DNA of 7,343 nt, taken from positions 1-7,343 of the forward strand of contig JAGOTU010000045.1 in the NCBI GenBank assembly GCA_018061585.1. Direction: 5' to 3'. Of the stretch, positions 1 to 5,310 are shown piece by piece; position 1 is the first letter of the stretch; each line of letters begins with the position of its first letter. The notes under the pieces are model-generated. The model saw only the letters and a list, made by a program, of their open reading frames with translations, was not told where the DNA came from and made no database searches. A program made the translations under genes and the position numbers. The stretch is from Minisyncoccota bacterium (GTDB taxonomy: Bacteria; Patescibacteriota; Minisyncoccia; Phycocordibacterales; UBA2100).

Positions 1-1
1 C

Positions 2-1390
2 GCCGCTAGCGCAGCCGGGATCGATGCGGTCGCGCTTACGAAGACACGACGGACCACGATACTGCCGTTCAACTCGACGCAGAAATTCTCTGTGACGAGT
101 GATTCCAAGACGAAACGCCTTGTGATATTGGGAGCGCCTGATGTGCTTCTGCAGCGATCAGATGTGTCGAAGGACGACTACATCACCATTGAGGCAATGA
201 TCCAGAAACTGAGCAACGAAGGAAAGCGGTTGGTCGGCGTGGCACACATGGAACGCCCGGGAAAGAAAAAAGTCGACGCCGATTCTGTTACCGGTCTTGA
301 TTTTTCCGGTCTCATTGTGTTGTACGATCCGATCCGTCCGGAAGCGAAGGATGCGGTCTCGCGTATAGAGCGTAAGGGTGCGCGCGTTGTGATGCTCACG
401 GGCGATCTGAAGGGGACTGCTATCTCCATCGCCCGCGAGCTTGGTTGGGACGTGAGTGAAGCGAATGTAATGACGGGTGAAGAGATCAGACAGCTCTCCG
501 ATCCAGAGCTTGAGGCGCGTCTACCGCTCATTAAGATCTGTGCTCGCGTCACGCCCGAAGACAAGCTACGCATCGGAAAAATGTTTCAGGCGCGAGGGGA
601 AGTCGTTGCCATGACCGGCGACGGAGTGAACGATGCACCCTCGCTGAAGGCGGTCAACATCGGCATAGCTCTCGGCTCGGGGACCGATGTTGCTAAGAGT
701 GCAGCGGATCTCGTGCTTCTCGACGACAACTTCGAAACGATCGTGCTCGCTATCGAAGAAGGCAGGCGCATCATTTCCTCTATCCGAAAATCGTTCGTGT
801 ATCTGATGTCGAACAGTCTCGACGAGGTGTTCCTGATAGGCGGGTCGCTCATCATGGGACTCCCGCTTCCACTTTCAGCGATCCAGATCATCTGGGTGAA
901 CTTCTTCACAGGATCATTGCCGGCACTTGCGTTCGCCTTTGAAGAGAATCGTGATGTCGGGCGCGAAAAAACACAGGGCGCGATATTTAACACTGAGGTC
1001 CGATACATCACGTTCGGCGTCGGTATGCTGACATCGTTCCTCTTGTTCGTTCTGTATTCCGGGATGCTGAATTTCGGCGTACCTCTCGATATCGCACGCA
1101 CTGTGCTGTTTCTGTGCTTCGCAGGGTACATCCTGTTCGTCTCATTTTCGTTCAAGAGTCTGCATGCGCCTCTATTTTCGTATCCCTTATTCGATAATCG
1201 CGTATTGAACTGGGGTGTGGGTATTGCACTCGCGCTCCTCTGTTCATCGATGCTGATACCGGGGCTCCGCGACATATTGCACATCGTGTCCATTTCGTGG
1301 CTATGGACCTTTGCCGTAATAGGCTGGATCGCTTTCAATATGACGCTCGTCGAGGGGGCTAAGTGGCTCTTGCGCACCCTCCACCGGTAG
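2..1390 (+). CDS. P-type cation-transport ATPase, C-terminal part (5' end cut by window)
   Basis: This is the last 462 residues of an ATP-driven ion pump of the inner membrane; the reading frame is open to the left edge, so the true start, the A domain, M1-M4 and the DKTGT phosphorylation motif lie upstream. Numbering from base 2, residues 22-32 (LPFNSTQKFSV) match the ATP-binding N-domain, GAPD at 44-47 corresponds to KGAPE, DPIRPE sits near 109-114, TGD at 133-135, ARVTPEDK at 181-188 and the hinge motif TGDGVND at 205-211. Six hydrophobic segments follow, about 262-288, 289-313, 335-355, 364-384, 402-420 and 430-452, fitting M5-M10 of the P2 (Ca2+/Na+/Mg2+-type) pumps. M6 reads WVNFFTGSLPA, where SERCA has an Asp after the Thr, so the transported ion cannot be named. 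GTG at 92 is an internal codon, since homology starts before it. Family confidence is high, substrate unknown. Confidence 0.95.
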   Translation, partial: AASAAGIDAVALTKTRRTTILPFNSTQKFSVTSDSKTKRLVILGAPDVLLQRSDVSKDDYITIEAMIQKLSNEGKRLVGVAHMERPGKKKVDADSVTGLDFSGLIVLYDPIRPEAKDAVSRIERKGARVVMLTGDLKGTAISIARELGWDVSEANVMTGEEIRQLSDPELEARLPLIKICARVTPEDKLRIGKMFQARGEVVAMTGDGVNDAPSLKAVNIGIALGSGTDVAKSAADLVLLDDNFETIVLAIEEGRRIISSIRKSFVYLMSNSLDEVFLIGGSLIMGLPLPLSAIQIIWVNFFTGSLPALAFAFEENRDVGREKTQGAIFNTEVRYITFGVGMLTSFLLFVLYSGMLNFGVPLDIARTVLFLCFAGYILFVSFSFKSLHAPLFSYPLFDNRVLNWGVGIALALLCSSMLIPGLRDILHIVSISWLWTFAVIGWIAFNMTLVEGAKWLLRTLHR

Positions 1391-1399
1391 GTCGTCCGA

Positions 1400-1429
1400 T
1401 TCACACGGTACAAGGCCGAGGTGTATACT
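1400..1429 (+). promoter_or_regulatory. Candidate sigma70-type promoter for the AI-2E transporter gene
   Basis: TTCACA (1400-1405) and TATACT (1424-1429) each differ from the -35 and -10 consensus at one base and are 18 bases apart, in the 45-base gap after the ATPase stop. The predicted transcription start, 6-8 bases after the -10, falls at about 1435-1437, on or next to the ATG at 1436, which would give a leaderless or nearly leaderless mRNA. This is read by eye from consensus; no expression evidence. Confidence 0.45.
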
Positions 1430-1435
1430 GCTCAT

Positions 1436-2503
1436 ATGAAGGGGATGACAGCCCAACACTATTTCTTGCTCGCGCTCCTCGCCGGGGCTGCATGGGTTGC
1501 GTTCCTGGTGGTAAAGCCATTCTTTTCGGCGCTTGCACTCGGTGCTGTTTTTGCAGTCGTTCTGCAACCTGTCTACCGGCGTATTCGCTCGTATGTTCGC
1601 GGCAAAGAGTCACTTGCCGCGCTTTCGACCGTTGGTGTGAGCATAATCATCGTGCTCATACCGATCATATTCGTATCATTGCAGTTGCTCAAAGAGGCGC
1701 AGGCACTCTACGGTTCACTCAATGATACCGATACTCAACGCGTATTTTCGCAGTGGGTTACAGCGAACGGGGCAAAGGTGGACACATATGTTCCAAATGC
1801 GTCGCAGTCGTTGCGAGAGATCTCGGCCAGCTTCGACGATTACGCACGCGCTGCAGCTTCGTGGATCGTTCTCAATATCGGTGCGGCATTCTCATCGATC
1901 GCATCTCTATTCCTCAACCTGTTCATCTTTTTTGTGACGCTCTATTATCTGCTTCGTGACGGTGGGCGATTGAAGCGATACCTTATCGAACTTTCACCGC
2001 TCAATGATAGTGACGATGAGCACATCGTGCACAAACTTGAGGTCGCTGTGAATTCGGTGGTGAAAGGTAAGCTCGCGATAGCGGTTATACAAGGTGTGCT
2101 GGCCGGGATCGGTCTCGCTATCTTCGGTGTACCGAATCCCGTTGTATGGGGACTTGTCGCGATCGTGGTCTCACTTATTCCGCCTATCGGCACTGCTCTT
2201 GTTTTGTTTCCGGCGATCATGTATCTCGTGATCGCGGGTGAGCTCCCGTCCGCTGGCGGCCTTACTCTGTGGGCGGTCGGCGTTAGTGTCATCGACAACG
2301 TGATCGGCCCCCGTCTCATCGGAGACGGCATGCAGATACACCCGTTGTTGGTACTCCTCTCGGTGCTCGGAGGCCTCGCACTCTTCGGTCCGGTCGGGCT
2401 CTTCTTGGGGCCGCTCTCCATCGCTCTGTTACTGGCTTTGTTGTCGCTCCATACCATAATCGCACCCGAAAGCAGTAAGAAAACCCTTCCTCCGGTGTCA
2501 TAG
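1436..2503 (+). CDS. AI-2E family membrane transporter
   Basis: The product is a 355-residue polytopic membrane protein of the AI-2E family (PF01594), which includes TqsA/YdiK-like proteins and some Na+/H+ antiporters; the substrate cannot be told from sequence. Hydrophobic segments occur at about 11-45 (two helices), 64-85, 143-173, 215-235, 236-268, 274-288 and 304-338. Diagnostic C-terminal motifs are SLIPPIG at 246-252, DNVIGPRLIG at 287-296 and the Gly/Leu-rich stretch 302-327 with FGPVGLFLGPL. The soluble segment at about 86-140 is the extracytoplasmic loop typical of the family. Length is usual. ATG 1436 is preferred; GTG 1421 overlaps the candidate -10 region, and ATG 1445 has a purine run directly abutting it, which is too close to act as a ribosome site. 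A GAGG at 1418-1421 is 14 bases before ATG 1436, rather far. The stop is 4 bases before the next gene, so the two are probably cotranscribed. Confidence 0.93.
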   Translation: MKGMTAQHYFLLALLAGAAWVAFLVVKPFFSALALGAVFAVVLQPVYRRIRSYVRGKESLAALSTVGVSIIIVLIPIIFVSLQLLKEAQALYGSLNDTDTQRVFSQWVTANGAKVDTYVPNASQSLREISASFDDYARAAASWIVLNIGAAFSSIASLFLNLFIFFVTLYYLLRDGGRLKRYLIELSPLNDSDDEHIVHKLEVAVNSVVKGKLAIAVIQGVLAGIGLAIFGVPNPVVWGLVAIVVSLIPPIGTALVLFPAIMYLVIAGELPSAGGLTLWAVGVSVIDNVIGPRLIGDGMQIHPLLVLLSVLGGLALFGPVGLFLGPLSIALLLALLSLHTIIAPESSKKTLPPVS

Positions 2504-2507
2504 GTAT

Positions 2508-3101
2508 ATGCAGGAATCACGCATACAGAGGTGGTTTGCTTTTATTGCCGTACTTTTCGTCATTGCCGCAGCCGTTTTTATTATGATACGTCCGGCTTCT
2601 GAAAAGCCGACCATCGGCGAGAATATCGTGGAAACTCCAAAACTCAATCAATTCGTGAACGCAAAATACGGTATTGAGTTCTCCTACCCGGAAGGCTACG
2701 TCCTTACCGAGCATGATGTGGGTAATACCGCAGAGCGAGATCATCACGCGATCGTGATCATGCGCGCGGAAGACGCGACGAACCTACCCGAGGCAGGCGA
2801 GGGTCCAACTTCTATAACGATCGATATTTACGGCAACAATATAGACAAGCAGACCGTGGAACGGTTCATTCACAACACGTCTGCCTCCAACTTTAAGCTG
2901 TCCATTGATGAAAAAATTGCGACCACGACCGTGGCCGGCGAGCAAGCACTTAGTTACACCTGGGACGGTCTATACCGAGGTGACAGTACCGTGCTCGCTC
3001 ACAAGGACAACATATTCATGTTCAGCGTGACGTATATGGACACGGCGGCGATCATACGCGACGATTTTGCGTACATGCTCTCGACGGTACGATTTCAGTA
3101 G
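2508..3101 (+). CDS. Single-pass membrane-anchored protein of unknown function, PsbP-like outer domain possible
   Basis: I do not recognise a named family with certainty. The 197-residue product has a short charged N-terminus, one hydrophobic helix at about 9-28 and then a soluble domain predicted outside the membrane (positive residues R5, R8 precede the helix). No lipobox cysteine follows the helix, so it is an anchored protein rather than a lipoprotein. The outer domain begins with NAKYGIEFSYPEGYVLTE (51-68), a pattern of beta strands seen at the start of PsbP-like domains in many small envelope proteins, and continues with alternating strand-like stretches (81-87, 101-108, 136-151, 160-176) and a final helix/strand to the C-terminal VRFQ. 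It starts 4 bases after the AI-2E gene stop with only a weak AGG (2502-2504) near the ATG, suggesting translational coupling. Function inference: surface or envelope accessory protein, perhaps linked to the transporter; this is not shown by sequence. Confidence 0.85.
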   Translation: MQESRIQRWFAFIAVLFVIAAAVFIMIRPASEKPTIGENIVETPKLNQFVNAKYGIEFSYPEGYVLTEHDVGNTAERDHHAIVIMRAEDATNLPEAGEGPTSITIDIYGNNIDKQTVERFIHNTSASNFKLSIDEKIATTTVAGEQALSYTWDGLYRGDSTVLAHKDNIFMFSVTYMDTAAIIRDDFAYMLSTVRFQ

Positions 3102-3110
3102 ACATTGCCC

Positions 3111-3140
3111 ATCCATGGCTATCCACGGCCATCCTTGCGT
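3111..3140 (+). repeat. Short 10-bp tandem repeat with weak hairpin in the intergenic region
   Basis: The bases after the stop of the membrane-anchored protein read as 10-base units: ATCCATGGCT, ATCCACGGCC, then a degenerate ATCCTTGCGT. The first two agree at 8 of 10 positions, the third at about half. ATGGC (3115-3119) can pair with GCCAT (3128-3132) around an 8-base loop. No U-run follows, so this is not a convincing intrinsic terminator. May be chance. Confidence 0.3.
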
Positions 3141-3163
3141 CTCTGTGCGGGCAGCGGTACACT
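3135..3163 (+). promoter_or_regulatory. Candidate promoter for the marR-adaptor-RND operon
   Basis: TTGCGT (3135-3140, three of six consensus bases, including the strong TTG) and TACACT (3158-3163, four of six) are separated by 17 bases. The predicted start of transcription, about 3170, lies inside the palindrome at 3165-3187, which is a position where a bound repressor would block RNA polymerase. The boxes are weak; the position relative to the palindrome is the main support. Confidence 0.35.
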
Positions 3164-3164
3164 T

Positions 3165-3187
3165 ATTACTTAGGACACCTAACTAAT
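3165..3187. promoter_or_regulatory. 23-bp palindrome, candidate MarR operator overlapping the marR start codon
   Basis: The left arm ATTACTTAGG (3165-3174) and right arm CCTAACTAAT (3178-3187) are inverted copies matching at 9 of 10 positions around the spacer ACA; the only mismatch is C3169/C3183. The inner TTAGG/CCTAA is perfect. MarR-family dimers bind dyads of about this size and usually regulate their own promoter, and this one sits directly before a MarR gene with its right arm running into the ATG at 3186. Binding by the adjacent gene product is inference. Confidence 0.6.
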
Positions 3188-3638
3188 GAAGATGGCCCAC
3201 AACTCAGGCGGATCGACGATATATGGTGAACTTTCAGGGCTGTTCTTCGAGACGCGCCAGATCATCCGGCAAAGTCTGCCGGGAACAAAGCAGTCCGACC
3301 CGAATGCGTGGTTACGACTGCAAACGATCCGGTTCATAGAAACCGCCGATAAACCGACCATGCACGACGTGGCGGCATATCTGCGTGTAAAGGCTCCGTC
3401 GGCAACGTCGCTCGTGTCGCATCTTGTGTCACAGGGACTTATCGCACGACGCACAGGTCTCGACAGGCGTGAGGTGATCTTATCCGTCACGCCGGCGGGC
3501 AAAAAAGCGTTAAAAGCGTATGGGGAGCAGTCAGAGAAAATGATGCGAAACACCTTTTCGACACTGGACGAGTCCGAAGTCGGTTCTTTGTGTAGTCTCT
3601 TAAAAAAACTAGTCCGCTCGCACAAGCGAGGAATTTAA
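3186..3638 (+). CDS. MarR-family winged-helix transcriptional regulator
   Basis: The product is a 150-residue cytoplasmic DNA-binding protein, the usual size for MarR. An N-terminal helix (about 11-30) and C-terminal helices (about 105-146) would form the dimer interface. The winged helix-turn-helix spans about 57-103: TMHDVAAYLRV, then the recognition helix around 70-84 (APSATSLVSHLVSQG), then the wing with RRTGLDRREVILSVT at 89-102, containing the DRR signature that contacts the minor groove in the family. Such proteins normally repress a neighbouring efflux or stress gene and are released by small phenolic or amphipathic ligands or by oxidation; the sole cysteine is C136 in the dimerisation region, with no clear sensor pair. 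The start ATG 3186 is preferred over ATG 3192, with AGGA at 3172-3175 as a weak ribosome site 10 bases upstream. Directly followed by adaptor and pump genes, so it probably controls them and itself. Confidence 0.95.
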   Translation: MKMAHNSGGSTIYGELSGLFFETRQIIRQSLPGTKQSDPNAWLRLQTIRFIETADKPTMHDVAAYLRVKAPSATSLVSHLVSQGLIARRTGLDRREVILSVTPAGKKALKAYGEQSEKMMRNTFSTLDESEVGSLCSLLKKLVRSHKRGI

Positions 3639-3657
3639 TTACAGTTACTATTTGCGT

Positions 3658-5304
3658 ATGAACACCATGCTTACCCGTATCCGTGCAGCATTCGATTCGA
3701 TCCTTCGACGCCTTCGACGGTACGGCTGGAAAAAGAATGCAACTGGGGCGGTATTTGCCCTCGCTGTCGTATTCGGTCTTTCAATGGCGCTTGGCGGTAC
3801 TCCGGAAACGGTTCAAACGGTTGTCGCCGCGCGCGAGGTGCAGGTAAAAAGCATCGCAGAGCTTTCGTCGGACCAGCCGATGCTCTCAATTGTCGGCACA
3901 GTCTCGTCCAAGTCAGAGGCGACCGTGCGCGCTGAGAAATCGGGACAGGTGGTCAGTGTGAATCGGGGGCTCGGCGACAGTGTCGCAGCGGGTACGGTCG
4001 TAGCATCCATTGAGAATGCTTCGGAGAACGCAGCGGTACTTTCCGCGCAGGGTGCGGTTGATGCTGCGCAAGCAGCGCTTGCAAAGATCTCCGGCGGAAC
4101 GCGAGACGAGCAAAAAGCGATCCTGCAGTCATCCGTCGAGACATCCCAGAGCGGTTACATCTCTGCACAATCGACCGCGGTCAACGTGCTACTGAGCACC
4201 TACGCGTCATTAGATAGCGCCGTCCGCGGTACCGTGGATAGTATGTTCTCGAATCCGGATACATATAATCCGAAGTTCAGTGTGCAAAGCCCGGATTCTC
4301 AGCTCATCACCAACATCAACAATGCGCGTGTTTCTATGGGACCGATCCTAGAGCGTCAAGCGGCACTTTCTAGAACGATCAATACAGGTGCTGATCTCGA
4401 TGCGGAGCTCGACACGGTGGAAGGCGAGCTACGTGCGGTCCGTGCATTCTTTGACCAGATCATCCGTGCACTGAACTCCGGCATTCCATCTCAGGCGGTA
4501 TCGACTGAGTTGATCGCCACGTACCAGGCGAGCGCGATCAGCGCGCGCGCAGCAATAAATACTCAGCTCTCTGCTGTCTCGGGCGCTAAAGAGAATCTTG
4601 CCGCACGACGACAGGGGATCACCGTCGCACAGAAGAACCTTGAGCAGGGAGTGACCGGCGGACAGAAAGAAGATGTTGCAGGCGCGCAGGCGGGACTGAA
4701 GCAGGCGCAGGGTGCACTTGCGGCCGCACGAGCGAACCTGGAAAAGAGCTACATCCGCGCACCTATTTCCGGCACCATCAATTCATTCTCGCTTAAACGA
4801 GGCGATTACGTGGGACAATCATCACCGGTACTCACAGTGGCGAATAACGGCGCACTCGAAGTCCTTGCGTTCGTGACCGAGAATGACGCACGAGACATCG
4901 CCGTCGGCAGTAAAGTATCAATTGAAGGCGGCGTGACCGGCGTTGTCACGCGTGTTGCTCCTGCGCTGGATCCTATTACAAAGAAGATCGAGGTCCGCAT
5001 CGGAGTGAACGCCAATGACTCGCTCATCAACGGGCAATCGGTCATCGTCGGGATCACTCGGGCGAATGCTCGCATTGCCTCGAAGATCACCAAGATCACG
5101 GTTCCGATCGCAGCTATTAAGATCGGTTCCGACAAGACCGTCGTGTTCACCGTGGGGGAAGACAGTAAGCTTATCGCCCACGAGATAACAGTAGGGGCGC
5201 TGCTTGGTGATCGCGTGATCATCGCGGATGGCGCTACTGCCGATATGCAGATAGTGACCGACGCGCGAGGACTTCGGGAGGGACAGACGGTGACAATCCA
5301 ATAA
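3658..5304 (+). CDS. HlyD/AcrA-type efflux RND periplasmic adaptor with a long extra helical segment
   Basis: This 548-residue membrane fusion protein would link the RND permease encoded next to it to the outside of the cell. From ATG 3658: a strongly basic N-terminus (LRRLRR at about 19-24), one membrane anchor at about 29-46 and no lipobox Cys; the first lipoyl half at about 76-118 (SGQVVSVNRGLGDSVAAGTVVASI); a first alpha-hairpin helix from about 126; a long helical segment to about 360; the second lipoyl half at 364-395 (SYIRAPISGTINSFSLKRGDYVGQ); then beta-barrel and membrane-proximal domains to the end, closing with LREGQTVTIQ. Usual adaptors are about 350-420 residues; the excess is in the hairpin. 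No ribosome site is close to the start (GCGAGGAA at 3626-3633 is too far). TTG 3652 and ATG 3667 are other start options. The gap to marR is 19 bases and to the permease 6, so one operon. Substrate unknown. Confidence 0.93.
   Translation: MNTMLTRIRAAFDSILRRLRRYGWKKNATGAVFALAVVFGLSMALGGTPETVQTVVAAREVQVKSIAELSSDQPMLSIVGTVSSKSEATVRAEKSGQVVSVNRGLGDSVAAGTVVASIENASENAAVLSAQGAVDAAQAALAKISGGTRDEQKAILQSSVETSQSGYISAQSTAVNVLLSTYASLDSAVRGTVDSMFSNPDTYNPKFSVQSPDSQLITNINNARVSMGPILERQAALSRTINTGADLDAELDTVEGELRAVRAFFDQIIRALNSGIPSQAVSTELIATYQASAISARAAINTQLSAVSGAKENLAARRQGITVAQKNLEQGVTGGQKEDVAGAQAGLKQAQGALAAARANLEKSYIRAPISGTINSFSLKRGDYVGQSSPVLTVANNGALEVLAFVTENDARDIAVGSKVSIEGGVTGVVTRVAPALDPITKKIEVRIGVNANDSLINGQSVIVGITRANARIASKITKITVPIAAIKIGSDKTVVFTVGEDSKLIAHEITVGALLGDRVIIADGATADMQIVTDARGLREGQTVTIQ
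4099..4656 (+). other. Extra helical segment interrupting the adaptor hairpin
   Basis: Within the adaptor, a canonical first hairpin helix ends at SGGTRDEQK (Gly pair at residues 146-147) and a near-equivalent element, TGGQKEDV (Gly pair at 334-335), restarts the pattern 188 residues later, running straight into a typical AGLKQAQGALAAARANLEKSYIRAP. The intervening residues are mostly helical, with a non-coiled NPDTYNPKF patch near 199-207 and conserved-looking FFDQII near 264-269. Skipping the segment would restore a normal-length HlyD. The DNA CCGGCGGA occurs at both edges (4091-4098 and 4655-4662), which may only reflect the shared Gly-Gly codons. Confidence 0.6.
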
Positions 5305-5310
5305 ATACAT

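Noticed and set aside
92..94. GTG as the start of the P-type ATPase
   Set aside because: The frame is open to base 2 and encodes LPFNSTQKFSV just before it, a standard N-domain motif, so the gene begins outside the window.
586..1413. Minus-strand open frame of 275 codons
   Set aside because: Lies wholly opposite the ATPase M5-M10 region; the product is Ser/Thr/Arg-rich with no recognisable domain, a typical antisense shadow.
1436..2503. Reading the AI-2E family name as proof of AI-2 quorum-sensing transport
   Set aside because: The family has varied substrates, and no lux or lsr-type gene is nearby.
1945..2520. Minus-strand open frame of 191 codons
   Set aside because: Antisense to the AI-2E transporter, whose motifs on the + strand are unambiguous; product is Pro/Ser/Arg-rich.
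3617..3630. CTCGC-ACAA-GCGAG hairpin at the end of marR as a terminator
   Set aside because: Only a 5-bp stem and followed by GAATTTAATT rather than a U-run; it lies inside the coding sequence of an operon whose next gene is 19 bases away.
3634..3651. TTTAAT and TACTAT as -10 boxes for a separate adaptor promoter
   Set aside because: No acceptable -35 lies 16-18 bases upstream of either, and the AT-rich gap alone explains the matches.
3702..3719. Tandem CCTTCGACG repeat in the adaptor start
   Set aside because: Encodes LRRLRR in the basic cytoplasmic tail before the membrane anchor; a 9-bp in-frame doubling is explained by the protein sequence.
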